NCBI RefSeq assembly: GCF_001686985.1
Contig: NZ_CP015318.1
Span: 4,090,001-4,154,000 of the forward strand
Reading direction: 5' to 3'
Source of the DNA: Mesorhizobium amorphae CCNWGS0123
GTDB taxonomy: Bacteria > Pseudomonadota > Alphaproteobacteria > Rhizobiales > Rhizobiaceae
Length of the DNA: 64,000 bases
The notes below the pieces were generated by a model. That model had not been told where the DNA came from and made no database searches. It worked only from the letters and a program-made list of their open reading frames with translations. The position numbers were made by a program, and so were the translations under genes. Positions 16,497-25,368 of this stretch are shown here, piece by piece (position 1 is the stretch's first letter; every line of letters begins with the position of its first letter).

Positions 16497-17957
16497 CTAG
16501 AACACGCCACCTATACCGATCCCGCCGCTGATGTCGGGCGGAGGAGCCGCGGGACGCGAGGCTTGCGGCTTCGAAGCTTTGCCGGCCTTGCGGTTGGTTG
16601 CCGCCTTGCCGCGCGCCGGAGCCAGACCAGTGGAAACCCTCGCCGGCTTGGCCTTCACAAGCACGGGATCCTTGCAGACCCTGCCGGAATGCAGGAACAG
16701 GTCGCTCAGAAGCTCGACCGTGGGTTCGGTCGTCGACGCTGTCTGCCTGGTGTTCCTGTAGTAGTTGGTGACGGCGCGGACGGAACCCTTGCCCCAGCTA
16801 CCGTCAATCGTCGTCCGGTAGCAGCCGAGGCGGCGCAATTCCGTCTGGATGCTGCGTGCGAGATCGGTTGCTTTCTCCTGGTCCGGCTCGCCCGTCTTGC
16901 CGACGATCAGCGTTTCGAGGCCGGAGACGACGCTTTGCCGCGCGCCCTCGAGGCTGGCCATCTGCGTGCCGGTGGGCTTGGCCGGTGCGGCTGATGGCGG
17001 CGAAATCTCGACCGATCGCAATGTCTGCCCGACGATGATCACCGCGGTCTGCAGATCGTTGGAGGCAAGCTCGATCTGCAATTTTTCCTTGGCGACCGGA
17101 TCCGACAGAATGCGCGACAGGCTGGCGCTGAGCTGAGCCGGGTCGAGTTCTTGCTGCTCGGTGAAATAGAACTGCTCGCGCAGGTTCGACTGGTCCCATG
17201 GCACCTGGCGGCCAACAGTCAGTGCTTCGGTCTCGTTGCGTACCCGGATCATCATGTCCGAAATGCTGAGCCCTGGAATCTCGATGCTCTTCAGCAGAGC
17301 CGTGGTGAAGGGGCTGTTGTCGCCCGACCCGTCGACAGTCGTGTTGCCGGGTTGCGTCGCGAAGGCGACAAACGTGTTTTCGCCGACCTCGACCTGAGCG
17401 AGACCATCCATGGCGCTTGCGCCTTTGCCCATGGGATTGTTCCGGCACGCATCGAGAAAAATGAACGTCTGCCGCTCCCGGTTGGCAAACCTCGAAATCA
17501 CGTCGTTGAGCCTGACCGCGCGCGCGGTCAGCTCTGCAAGGTTTTGAGCATCGGGGGTGTCGACCGGCAACAGATAGTTTTCGCCCTGAAGCTGTACCCC
17601 GTGGCCGGCGTAGAAGATCAGCACGGCACTGGCGCCGGCAAGCTTGCCGTCGGCCTCCTGAAAGAGCCTGGCAAATCCGTCGGACGACAGATCCGTTCCT
17701 GTCAGCACGTCGAAGTTCAGCCTTTTCAGGCTTTCCGAAAGCCTTGTCGCGTCGTTGCCGGCATTCGCCAGATGGGGAAGGTGCGTGCTTCGATAATTGG
17801 AATTGCCGATGACGATCGCCAGCCGTTTGCCGGGCTGCGGCGACAGTTCTTCCACGACCGCGGCCTGAGCGCCGATCGATCCGAACAATGAAACCAGCAG
17901 AACTGCCACAATGCGCAGGAAGGGACCGTAGGTCATGTCACGAGCTCGTTTCAGCAT
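16497..17957 (-). CDS. Secreted caspase-family (C14) protein
   Basis: 486 residues. After a signal peptide (hydrophobic segment at about 14-32) comes a p20-like caspase domain with GNSNYRSTHLPHLANAGNDA, the catalytic His in FYAGHG (H119) and the catalytic Cys in LDACRNNP (C171). Residues 190-290 include the conserved FVAFATQPGN segment. The C-terminal half is low-complexity, has a region resembling a peptidoglycan-binding repeat (LRRLGCYRTTIDGSWGKGSVRAV), then a lysine/proline-rich tail ending in glycines. Bacterial members of this group are common in rhizobia and their substrates are unknown. ATG 17936 is an alternative start. It converges with an OmpA-domain gene. Confidence 0.9.
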   Translation of the reverse strand: MLKRARDMTYGPFLRIVAVLLVSLFGSIGAQAAVVEELSPQPGKRLAIVIGNSNYRSTHLPHLANAGNDATRLSESLKRLNFDVLTGTDLSSDGFARLFQEADGKLAGASAVLIFYAGHGVQLQGENYLLPVDTPDAQNLAELTARAVRLNDVISRFANRERQTFIFLDACRNNPMGKGASAMDGLAQVEVGENTFVAFATQPGNTTVDGSGDNSPFTTALLKSIEIPGLSISDMMIRVRNETEALTVGRQVPWDQSNLREQFYFTEQQELDPAQLSASLSRILSDPVAKEKLQIELASNDLQTAVIIVGQTLRSVEISPPSAAPAKPTGTQMASLEGARQSVVSGLETLIVGKTGEPDQEKATDLARSIQTELRRLGCYRTTIDGSWGKGSVRAVTNYYRNTRQTASTTEPTVELLSDLFLHSGRVCKDPVLVKAKPARVSTGLAPARGKAATNRKAGKASKPQASRPAAPPPDISGGIGIGGVF

Positions 17958-18354
17958 GCGACAATCTTCGAGTCACCGAAGTGTCCACCCGCCTGGCGCC
18001 GTGCCCTCTTCGTGCGCCGAAACCAGTACTCCGAAGACAGCGGCAATTTTTACACGAGAAACCATCCTGAAGGAAGGCTGCGTGGCACGGCTCACTTTCG
18101 ACCTGCGTGCGCATGGTCCTCAACACGCCGTCGAGTGCAACCACAGGCGGCCCTGCCATCTCAGCATGCCGGGGCCAGCGCTTCACACGAATCCATATGC
18201 TCGCTGAACATAAGATGGTATGTTCCTTGCCAACAAAGGAGCAATTGTTGCTCTCGCATCTGCAGCAGTCAGTGACGTACTTCATGGTTCATCGGCGAAT
18301 CGCATGCCCTGATATTCAAGTCTGATATCGCAAGCAGCCAGTGAAGAGGGGACA
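17958..18354. other. Intergenic region between caspase and beta-barrel genes
   Basis: About 400 bp without a supported gene. It must hold the divergent promoters. It contains the palindrome GAGCAA-TTG-TTGCTC at 18239-18253 and a good ribosome site (GAGGGGAC) before 18355. Its right half has noticeably lower GC than the flanks. Confidence 0.5.
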
Positions 18355-19449
18355 ATGAAAGCAGGGAATTGGCTTCTGCGCCTGTGCACGGCGAGCGCGT
18401 TCTCGATCGGCACCGGCCTCATTTTCATGCCCTCCACCGCGAACGCCTGCATCCTCGACAGCGAGGGGACCTTTCTCGACACGAGCTGTTATATTGGCGG
18501 CGCGGCCAACAGCGCGATTGTCGACACCTCCCTGGATGCGCTTGGCAACATTGTCGACGACATCGTCGATGCAGATGTCAGCCCCGCCAAAATAGCCCCA
18601 CCGGGCCAGGCCGCGCCATTCGGTGTTTTCGCGTCCGGCCAGCTTGCCCATACCGAGCATGACGGTTTCACGGTTTCGAACAGCTTCGATACGTTCGACG
18701 GACCGCATTTCGACGTCGATGAATTCTCTGCTGCCGTCAGCGTGGACTTCAATGCCGCCAAGCATTTCGGCTTCGACAACGAGCACGGCCTCAACCTCGG
18801 TCTGTTTGGCGGCTATGCCTCGGCCGATGTAGGCGTCGATGCTTTCGGGTTCTTCGACGGCGGTGAGGCCACGAACAGAAGCGGCATGTTCGGCGGCTAT
18901 GGCCTTTATCGTCACGGCACAAGCTATGTGCTCGTGGCCGCATCGGCATTCCTCGGCAACACGGACGTCGACCGCTCCGGCACGTCCGGAAGCTACGACA
19001 CGCAAGGCTATGCGGTAACCGGATCGGTCGGCCGTATCTTCAGCCTGACCGATCGTGTGCGCCTTGACCTGCGCGGCGGATTGCTGGGCGTCACGTTTAC
19101 CGGCGATGCCTATACGGACAGCTCCGACACGGATTTCGGAAAGAGCCGCTTGTCGTTTGGCGCGGTCAAATTCGATCCCGGAATCTATGCCGATTTTCAA
19201 CTTGGGAACGGCATGGTGATCAGCCCCTATGCGCGGGCCGATATCCAGCAGCGCTTCGGTTATTCGAACACGGCCAGCGTTGAAGGCGTGGAGAGCGAGT
19301 TCGACGATGCGGACCTCTCCGTCGCCTTGTCCTCAGGCTTCAATCTCAAGATGACGCAGGCAACCACGCTCAGCAGTGAAATTCGCGGCAAGTGGTCCGA
19401 AGACAGCTCAACCATCAGCGGCAAACTGGGCTTGAAGATCGCCTTTTGA
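18355..19449 (+). CDS. Autotransporter-type outer membrane beta-barrel protein
   Basis: 364 residues. The first 33 residues form a signal peptide ending near MPSTANA. About 65 residues follow with two cysteines (ACILDSEGTF, TSCYIGG), then alternating polar/hydrophobic strands rich in glycine and aromatics (NLGLFGGYASADVG, GMFGGYGLYRHGTSYV) and a terminal phenylalanine, the mark of an outer membrane barrel. It looks like an autotransporter barrel with almost no passenger. The 240 bp downstream, before the AraC gene, shows nothing I can name. Confidence 0.8.
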   Translation: MKAGNWLLRLCTASAFSIGTGLIFMPSTANACILDSEGTFLDTSCYIGGAANSAIVDTSLDALGNIVDDIVDADVSPAKIAPPGQAAPFGVFASGQLAHTEHDGFTVSNSFDTFDGPHFDVDEFSAAVSVDFNAAKHFGFDNEHGLNLGLFGGYASADVGVDAFGFFDGGEATNRSGMFGGYGLYRHGTSYVLVAASAFLGNTDVDRSGTSGSYDTQGYAVTGSVGRIFSLTDRVRLDLRGGLLGVTFTGDAYTDSSDTDFGKSRLSFGAVKFDPGIYADFQLGNGMVISPYARADIQQRFGYSNTASVEGVESEFDDADLSVALSSGFNLKMTQATTLSSEIRGKWSEDSSTISGKLGLKIAF

Positions 19450-19690
19450 CATTCGGCAAGGCGCGGGTTGTGGCCGGATCGAACCTGTCTCGATCCAGGC
19501 AACAACTCGTTGCGGTGTTGCGCCGCTCGACTGTCCGAGATGAACCTCGCCGGACGCACGGGAAGGGGGCCGGCTGCGGCCACACCGTAGCCGCCACAGG
19601 TTGCCTCACCGGGCCTACTCCGCGACAAAACTTGACCATTTTCATCAAGAAATGTACTGAACCAGAGTCTCGATCTGGTGAGGGGAAAGC

Positions 19691-20575
19691 GTGTCCTTCG
19701 TTCCGCGCATGGAAAGCCGCATTCAGGGATTTTCCGTCATTGGCGGTTTGAAATGCCACGTCTGGGACGGCGCGATTGCCGACCTCTGGGATGTGTCATG
19801 CGCGGACCGGGCCGAGGGCTTCTATGTCTCTCCCGATCCCCGGCTGTTTGTCGCTCTCGATGTCGAAGGCGACGGCGCTTTCTTCGTCGAAGGGGTCAAG
19901 GGCGATGCGCGCCGCCACGACCGGGCCTTTTCCATGGCCTACATTCCGGCCGGGGTGCCGATTCGTGGCCGGGTCGATGGACTGCACCGGATCAGGCATC
20001 TCGACCTTCACTTCGACGCCGCAGCCCTGACGCGCCGCTTCGGCCGCAGCCTCGATCGCGAGGCCCTGCATGTGTCACGCTTCCAGTTTCGCGACGACCG
20101 GATCGCCACGCTTGCCGGCTTGATTGCCGCCGAATGCGACGCCGGCCAGAAGCTGCATGATCTCTACGGCGAGGGCCTGCTCAACGCCTTGTTCGCGAGC
20201 CTTTTCCAGATAGACCAGCCGGTTGCCGCGCGGCGCCGGGCGCCATTGTCCCGCCGCAAGCTGCGCCTCGTCACCGACTACATCGAGGCGCATTGCCTGG
20301 ACAGGATCCGTCTCGCCGACCTCGCCACGCTGACCGGCCTGTCCGAAACCGCAACCAGCCACGCCTTCAAGGCGGCGACAGGCGTGCCGCCGCATCGCTG
20401 GCAGATGCAGGCGCGGATCGGCAGGGCACAGGCGATGATGGCGCATGATGCCGCCTCGCTCGGTGATATTGCCGAGGCGACCGGGTTTTTCGACCAGGCC
20501 CATCTGACGCGGGTGTTCAAGTCGGTCGTCGGCGTGACGCCGGGCGCCTGGATGAAGAGTGCCGTCCGTGAGTGA
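19691..20575 (+). CDS. AraC-family transcriptional regulator
   Basis: 294 residues. The N-terminal half is an effector domain with no close match I can name; the C-terminal 100 residues hold two helix-turn-helices (RIRLADLATLTGLSETATSHAFKAATGVPPHRW and SLGDIAEATGFFDQAHLTRVFKSVVGVTPGAW). A GTG start at 19691 follows GAGGGGAAAG; ATG 19709 is the alternative. It lies 135 bp upstream of a siderophore receptor on the same strand. That arrangement matches PchR/YbtA-type activators, which sense a ferric siderophore and switch on its receptor, so that role is inferred. Confidence 0.88.
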   Translation: MSFVPRMESRIQGFSVIGGLKCHVWDGAIADLWDVSCADRAEGFYVSPDPRLFVALDVEGDGAFFVEGVKGDARRHDRAFSMAYIPAGVPIRGRVDGLHRIRHLDLHFDAAALTRRFGRSLDREALHVSRFQFRDDRIATLAGLIAAECDAGQKLHDLYGEGLLNALFASLFQIDQPVAARRRAPLSRRKLRLVTDYIEAHCLDRIRLADLATLTGLSETATSHAFKAATGVPPHRWQMQARIGRAQAMMAHDAASLGDIAEATGFFDQAHLTRVFKSVVGVTPGAWMKSAVRE

Positions 20576-20661
20576 CATTTCCGCAACATGACGCTGCGAT
20601 GTCAGCCGTTTGGACAAGAACCGACAAACCGCCCAACTCCGTCCAATGACCAGCAGATAAG

Positions 20662-20687
20662 TTGAGATAAATGATCAAGTATCTCAA
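20662..20687. promoter_or_regulatory. Two overlapping RirA-type IRO boxes
   Basis: The dyad TTGAGATA-N10-TATCTCAA has a central TGATCA. It contains two overlapping matches to TGA-N9-TCA, at 20663-20677 and 20672-20686. TGA-N9-TCA is the IRO box bound by the iron regulator RirA in rhizobia. The site lies between the AraC gene and the receptor start, so iron repression of the receptor is a reasonable inference. Confidence 0.65.
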
Positions 20688-20710
20688 TGTCGACGGGTGG
20701 GACCTTCCTT

Positions 20711-22891
20711 ATGAGCAGATTTTGCCGGATGAAGTCGCTTCTGGCTGGCAGCGTCGCCGCTGTCGCGATGATCTCGCCGATGGCCGCGTTCGCGCAAACC
20801 GTGCAAGCCGGCACCCAGCTGGAACCGGTGCTGGTCGAGGGCGAGGTGGGAGACAGCGCCACCGGGCCGGTCGACGGCGTCGTCGCCAAGAAAACGACGA
20901 CCGGCTCCAAGGCGGCCACCGAGCTCAAGGACATCCCGCAATCGGTCTCGGTGATCGGCCGGCAGGAAATCGACGACCAGGGCGCGCAGAAGGCCGACGA
21001 GGCGCTGCGCTACACCGCCGGCGTGTTCGCCCAGCCTTTTGGCCCTGACAGCGACACCAACTGGATGTTCATCCGCGGCTTCCAGGCGACGGCCACCGGC
21101 ACCTACATGGATGGTCTGCAGCTGTTCAGCTACGGTTTTGGCGGTTTCTATGTCGATAGTTTCGGATTGGAGCGCATCGAAGTGCTGAAGGGACCGGCCT
21201 CCGTGCTCTATGGCGGCAGCAATCCCGGCGGTCTGGTCAACTATGTCAGCAAGCGGCCGGATTTCGAACGCAAGCGCTATATCGAAACCGGCGTCAACGA
21301 TGCCGGCAATGTCTATCTCGGCTTCGATGTCGGCGATGTCGCCAACAATGGCGCGGTCAGCTACCGGGTGACGGGCAAGGTCGCCGGCGGCGATACCTAC
21401 AGCGACTTCCAGGACGGCTGGCGCGGCTTCATTTCGCCAAGCATCAGCTGGAAGCCGGACGAAGCCACCACGCTGACCATTCTGGCCAACTACAGCCACA
21501 TCGACGAGAACCACAATGGCGGCAGTTTCCTGCCTTACGACGGCACGGTGACCGACCGGATCGTCAACGGCGTGAATTACGGCCGCATCGACCGCGACGC
21601 CAACTTCACCGAACCATCCGTCGACCTCTACAAGCGCGAGCAGGGCTCGATCGGCTACGAGTTCGAGCACACTTTCGACAATGACTGGACGGTGCGCTCC
21701 AACATGCGCTTCACCGCCGCCGACATCAATGAGGTCAGCGTCTACCCCAACGGTTGGGTGAGCCCTGCGTCGACGGAGCTGAACCGTATCAACTTCGGTC
21801 ACGACACCGACGCGATGACGTTCCTGTCGGACCTGCAGATCGAGGGAAAGGTGGAGACCGGCCCGCTCGAGCACACGCTGCTGGCCGGCATCGACTACAA
21901 ATACTACAACATCGACCAGGTGCAGTCGTCGGCCCTCTTCGGAACGACCCCGCCGATCGATGCCTTCGACCCCGTCTATGGTGCGCCGCTTACAGAACGC
22001 GTCAGCTACCTCAACCAGGACCTGACGCAGAAGCAGCTCGGCTTCTATGCCCAGGACCAGCTGCGCTTCGGCGACGGCTGGCTGATGACGCTGAACGGCC
22101 GCTATGATCGTGGCTGGCTCGAAGCCGACAATCGTCCGACCTATTACTCGGCGAGCTCCAGCACGCAGAACAGCACCGTCGGCGATGTCTCCGGCCGCGC
22201 CGGCCTCGCCTATGAGTTCGCCAACGGCGTAACCCCCTATGTCAGCCTCGCCACCTTCTTCAACCCGATCATCGGTACCGACGCGAATGGCAATCTGTTC
22301 AAGCCGGAGGAGGGCGTACAATACGAGGCTGGTATCAAATACGTGCCGACCTTCATCGACGGGCTGTTCACCCTGTCGGTATTCGACCTGACCCGTCAGA
22401 ATGTGCCTTCGAATGTCACCCTGTTCACGCAGATGCAAACCGGCGAGGTGCGCTCGCGCGGCGTGGAACTGGAAGGCAAGGTCAACGTCACCGAGGACTT
22501 CCGGGTAACGGGCGCTTTCACCGCCTACGACATCGACATCACCAAGGACGAGGATGCGTCACTGATCGGCAAGACGCCTTTCATCGTACCAGAAGTGATG
22601 GCCTCGGCCTCGGTCGACTATACTTTCCGCGACGACTGGCATGACGGCATCTCGATCGGTGCCGGCGTGCGCCATCTCGGCTCCTCATGGGCCGACAATG
22701 AGAACACTGCGAAGGTGCCGGCTGTCACGCTGGCCGACCTGAAGCTTGGCTATGAAAGGGAGAACTGGGGCGTCGATCTCAACATCACCAATCTGTTCGA
22801 CAAGACCTATGTCGCCAGTTGCCAGACGACGCTGACCTGTTCGTATGGCGAAGGCCGGTCGTTCAAGCTGAAGGCGCATACCAGTTGGTGA
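20711..22891 (+). CDS. TonB-dependent siderophore receptor
   Basis: 726 residues. A signal peptide (MSRFCRMKSLLAGSVAAVAMISPMAAFAQ) is followed by a plug domain with ELKDIPQSVSVIGRQEIDDQG, WMFIRGFQATATGTYMDG and LERIEVLKGPASVLYGGSNPGGLVNYVSKRP. A 22-strand-type barrel then ends in an aromatic residue (W). This is the FhuA/FoxA/FpvA-like class, probably for a hydroxamate siderophore, though the ligand is not readable. I chose ATG 20711 because GGTGGGA precedes it and because the ATG at 20687 sits inside the putative operator. The preceding AraC gene probably activates it. No siderophore ABC transporter or synthesis genes are in the window. Confidence 0.92.
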   Translation: MSRFCRMKSLLAGSVAAVAMISPMAAFAQTVQAGTQLEPVLVEGEVGDSATGPVDGVVAKKTTTGSKAATELKDIPQSVSVIGRQEIDDQGAQKADEALRYTAGVFAQPFGPDSDTNWMFIRGFQATATGTYMDGLQLFSYGFGGFYVDSFGLERIEVLKGPASVLYGGSNPGGLVNYVSKRPDFERKRYIETGVNDAGNVYLGFDVGDVANNGAVSYRVTGKVAGGDTYSDFQDGWRGFISPSISWKPDEATTLTILANYSHIDENHNGGSFLPYDGTVTDRIVNGVNYGRIDRDANFTEPSVDLYKREQGSIGYEFEHTFDNDWTVRSNMRFTAADINEVSVYPNGWVSPASTELNRINFGHDTDAMTFLSDLQIEGKVETGPLEHTLLAGIDYKYYNIDQVQSSALFGTTPPIDAFDPVYGAPLTERVSYLNQDLTQKQLGFYAQDQLRFGDGWLMTLNGRYDRGWLEADNRPTYYSASSSTQNSTVGDVSGRAGLAYEFANGVTPYVSLATFFNPIIGTDANGNLFKPEEGVQYEAGIKYVPTFIDGLFTLSVFDLTRQNVPSNVTLFTQMQTGEVRSRGVELEGKVNVTEDFRVTGAFTAYDIDITKDEDASLIGKTPFIVPEVMASASVDYTFRDDWHDGISIGAGVRHLGSSWADNENTAKVPAVTLADLKLGYERENWGVDLNITNLFDKTYVASCQTTLTCSYGEGRSFKLKAHTSW

Positions 22892-22927
22892 CGACCCAAG
22901 GAGGAAGGCGGCGACGGGCCTTCCGCG

Positions 22928-23464
22928 TCAGCTTGTATGGTCCAGCAGTCTGGTGGTCGGGTCACGACGATGTTCGGAATTGGCACGATCGATGCCGTCT
23001 ACGGTGATCGCGAACATCCCGTTTTCGATCCTTGCGATCCAGCCTTTTGCCTTTAGATACCAGAGATGAAACTCCAGGTGTTCGCGCGGACAGCCTGACA
23101 AGCGTTCGAGTTCTGTATCGCCAATGCCGGGATTGTTCACGTCCTGTCGGCGTTTGACATAAAGTAGCGAGAGCACTTTGGCCTGAATGACGACGTCCCG
23201 TTCGATGCCTTTGGTGTTGCCGGCTTCCTCGGTCAACTCGCGCCGAAGGTTCAAATGGTCTTTATACTGAATGTCATACTGCGCGCGCTTGACCGGATCT
23301 CTGAGCGTATTATGGGCCTCCACGATTTCGCTGAAGCGTGCTTCATCGCCGGTGTTTTGATTGTCGGGATGATAACGCATGGCAAAATGACGAAATATCC
23401 GTTCTATCGTTTCCGAATTCGCGTTGGGGCTGATTTCCAGAGTTTCGTAGTAGTCAATGAACAT
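22928..23464 (-). CDS. DnaJ-domain protein with a C-terminal domain of unknown function
   Basis: 178 residues. The J-domain is at residues 4-65 (DYYETLEISPNANSETIERIFRHFAMRYHPDNQ) with the HPD tripeptide at 32-34 that stimulates Hsp70 ATPase. No Gly/Phe region or zinc fingers follow. The remaining about 100 residues resemble a winged-helix fold (ELERLSGCPREHLEFHLWYLKAKGWIARIENGMFAITVDGID), which is unusual for a J-protein and may bind nucleic acid or a client. ATG 23464 has a GGAGG ribosome site and starts the J-domain cleanly. It stands alone. Confidence 0.85.
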   Translation of the reverse strand: MFIDYYETLEISPNANSETIERIFRHFAMRYHPDNQNTGDEARFSEIVEAHNTLRDPVKRAQYDIQYKDHLNLRRELTEEAGNTKGIERDVVIQAKVLSLLYVKRRQDVNNPGIGDTELERLSGCPREHLEFHLWYLKAKGWIARIENGMFAITVDGIDRANSEHRRDPTTRLLDHTS

Positions 23465-23991
23465 AGTGGCGCCTCCACGACATCGCTTGCGCAGACTGGC
23501 GGGCCTCCGCCAGCATCCGCCGAGCGAAGCGCAACTTGTCAAAAGTGTCTGATGGGCTCACTGCGCCCCTCTCGAGTTCAACCGCGCCCCGTAATATCAG
23601 CATAAAGCTTGTACGAACTCTTTACGAAAGTCGGGAGATCGGACCTCTGCCGCCATCACTCAGACCTCTCGCATCAGACCAGAGGACTTCGGTTGAGTTG
23701 GCATGACACAAACGTCGATAGATCCGCGCCGTTGTCGCCATCGTGGGTTGCAACTGCAAGCGGTTGATTCCTCCGCGATGTACGTGCCGGGGGCGCCACG
23801 GTCCCGCTGAGCATTTTGCGCAAATGCCGCCTGGTCAGCAGGAAGGCGCCGCAGCGGTGGTTGACGCCGCCCTCGATGCCGCTCTACAGGAATGAACAGC
23901 GAACCGGTCGGGAACGCCTCCGGTGCCAATCCGGTGCCTACTGCTCAAACCTGACCGAACGCGACAATCCAAGTGATTGAAAAATCACGAT
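23465..23991. other. Gene-free stretch before tRNA-Ser
   Basis: About 530 bp with only poor open frames and no recognisable protein, repeat or RNA. It should contain the DnaJ-gene promoter at its left end and the tRNA promoter at its right end. Confidence 0.5.
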
Positions 23992-24081
23992 GGAGGGATG
24001 GCCGAGCGGTTTAAGGCACCGGTCTTGAAAACCGGCGTGGGCGCAAGTTCACCGTGGGTTCGAATCCCACTCCCTCCGCCA
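23992..24081 (+). tRNA. tRNA-Ser (anticodon UGA)
   Basis: 90 nt including the encoded CCA. Acceptor stem GGAGGGA pairs with TCCCTCC, discriminator base G, anticodon loop CTTGAAA giving UGA, a long class II variable arm, and the T-loop TTCGAAT. It reads UCA and other UCN codons. Confidence 0.96.
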
Positions 24082-24146
24082 CAGTATCAATAAAATCAAT
24101 TACTTAGATGGGTGAAATGGGGCTTGCCATAACATTTGCCCGTCCC

Positions 24147-24183
24147 AAAAAGAAAACGCCCGCCACGTTTTCAGCAGCGGGCG
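24147..24183 (-). terminator. Terminator for the small secreted protein gene
   Basis: Read on the minus strand, the stem CGCCCGC / GCGGGCG with a 13-nt loop is followed by TTTTCTTTTT. It lies 108 bp beyond the stop of the gene at 24291-24560. The gap from the tRNA to that gene (24082-24290) holds nothing else I can name. Confidence 0.75.
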
Positions 24184-24290
24184 CTAGCGCCGTCTGCCGA
24201 CGCGGTGCCAGTTCTTTCCTGCAACTTGTCGGCAGGTCCGTGCGACATGAACGCGACATGAAAAGGCCCGGAAGCCGAAGCCGCTGTCAA

Positions 24291-24560
24291 TTATTGCCAG
24301 TTCGAAAACCACGGACTGGTGTCATACCCTAAGCGCGGATTATAATGATCCAGGAAGTTTGCGGCCCTATTTGACGGTCGCGCAACAACGGTGCCTGTCG
24401 ATTTGCAATCCAGTTTCGGGGTCGGCTTGCTGCCGGCCTTCATTTGAGCTGCAGAACACGAGGTTGCAGCCTGAGTGGTGGCCACCTTTTTCTTCTCTTT
24501 CGCAACGGCTGCTCCGGTGGCGGCCAGTACCATTGCTACGCCAAAGACAACGAGTTTCAT
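24291..24560 (-). CDS. Small secreted hypothetical protein
   Basis: 89 residues with a clear signal peptide (MKLVVFGVAMVLAATGAAVA), a lysine-rich linker, and a mature part with two cysteines (SCSAAQMKAG and KLDCKSTG) that may pair in the periplasm. The C-terminus (NFLDHYNPRLGYDTSPWFSNWQ in part) is aromatic. I do not recognise the family. A terminator downstream and a Sec signal support a real gene. An in-frame start seven codons upstream is less likely. Confidence 0.65.
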   Translation of the reverse strand: MKLVVFGVAMVLAATGAAVAKEKKKVATTQAATSCSAAQMKAGSKPTPKLDCKSTGTVVARPSNRAANFLDHYNPRLGYDTSPWFSNWQ

Positions 24561-24691
24561 TGAAACGCCCTCACCCTGCACAATCCGAAATAATTGCGCC
24601 TACGTTAACGTCACGTCAACCACGTTTTGTCCGCAACGACGGCGAATAGTGCCGCTTCCGCAAGAACGGGAATTCTGATATCAGAGTTTTT

Positions 24692-24898
24692 ATGCCAAAG
24701 CAAGAAACCGTGGTATCAAAGAAACGGCGCGGACCCGCTCCGACTGGAAAGGGTGTGCCGATCATGGTCCGCCTTCAACCGGACATGCTCGCGGGCGTCG
24801 ATCAATTTGTTGCCGAACATGATGTTTCGCGACCGGAAGCCGTCCGTTTGATCATTCGCGACTGGTTGACCAGACACCAAGTACTGAAGGCTGAGTGA
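24692..24898 (+). CDS. Ribbon-helix-helix (CopG-type) DNA-binding protein
   Basis: 68 residues. A basic N-terminus (KKRRGPAPTGKG) is followed by the RHH strand PIMVRLQPDMLAGVDQFVAEH and the helix pair VSRPEAVRLIIRDWLTRH. Such proteins dimerise and bind operator DNA, often as antitoxins. No toxin of a known type is next to it. Its stop overlaps the ATG of a doubtful 97-residue frame (24898-25191). Confidence 0.78.
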   Translation: MPKQETVVSKKRRGPAPTGKGVPIMVRLQPDMLAGVDQFVAEHDVSRPEAVRLIIRDWLTRHQVLKAE

Positions 24899-25191
24899 TG
24901 CCAACCGCGCTCGTGGCGTTGGTGTCTGGCTTGAGCGTGACCGTCAATTCGCTAACGATCGACAATCGTCGCCACATCGCCAGCGTTATCGCTCGTGTAG
25001 CAGCGGACCTTGCCAGATGTGTTGACCCAATACGGGGCACCTTTAACCCTGTGCGATGCTCGATCACCCCCGCAGTCCAATCGATCGTGCGACCGAAGTC
25101 CAATCGGCATATCCAAGTGGCCACGTCGCCAGAGGGCCTTGGGTCCAGCTTGCGGGACCATCTAGCCGGAGGGCATCTTTCCATCGACTGA
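24898..25191 (+). CDS. Doubtful open frame coupled to the RHH gene
   Basis: 97 residues starting in a TGATG overlap with the RHH stop, the arrangement expected of a cotranscribed partner. The sequence has no recognised domain and uneven composition, and open frames also run on the other strand; minus-strand codons at 24952-25060 give a more protein-like stretch (KGAPYWVNTSGKVRCYTSDN) that could be a decayed gene. I list it only because of the overlap. Confidence 0.22.
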   Translation: MPTALVALVSGLSVTVNSLTIDNRRHIASVIARVAADLARCVDPIRGTFNPVRCSITPAVQSIVRPKSNRHIQVATSPEGLGSSLRDHLAGGHLSID

Positions 25192-25215
25192 GAGATCCAG
25201 CGCCGGGGGGCGCGC

Positions 25216-25368
25216 ATGATCGCTATCTGGACGCATGAAGGAACAATCATCGTGTTCGATCCCGAGATTGGCACCGTCGCCGCTCGTTCCGAACATGAAG
25301 CGTGGCGCGAGGTCGAGCGCCGAAAAGCGATAAAGCAAGAACAGCGAGCAGCTACCGCCCCGCTGTGA
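25216..25368 (+). CDS. 50-residue small protein
   Basis: An ATG preceded by GGGGGG at 25205-25210 opens a 50-residue frame: MIAIWTHEGTIIVFDPEIG, then an AARSEHEAWREVERRKAIK helix, a charged tail and TGA. The strand-plus-helix pattern looks like a real small protein. No family recognised. Confidence 0.4.
   Translation: MIAIWTHEGTIIVFDPEIGTVAARSEHEAWREVERRKAIKQEQRAATAPL

Noticed and set aside
20684..22438. A 584-residue open frame opposite the siderophore receptor
   Set aside because: Antisense to an intact receptor gene with plug and barrel motifs; no domain of its own.
24082..24290. An attachment-site copy of the tRNA-Ser 3' end
   Set aside because: I searched by eye for the T-arm and acceptor sequence to the right and found no second copy within the window.
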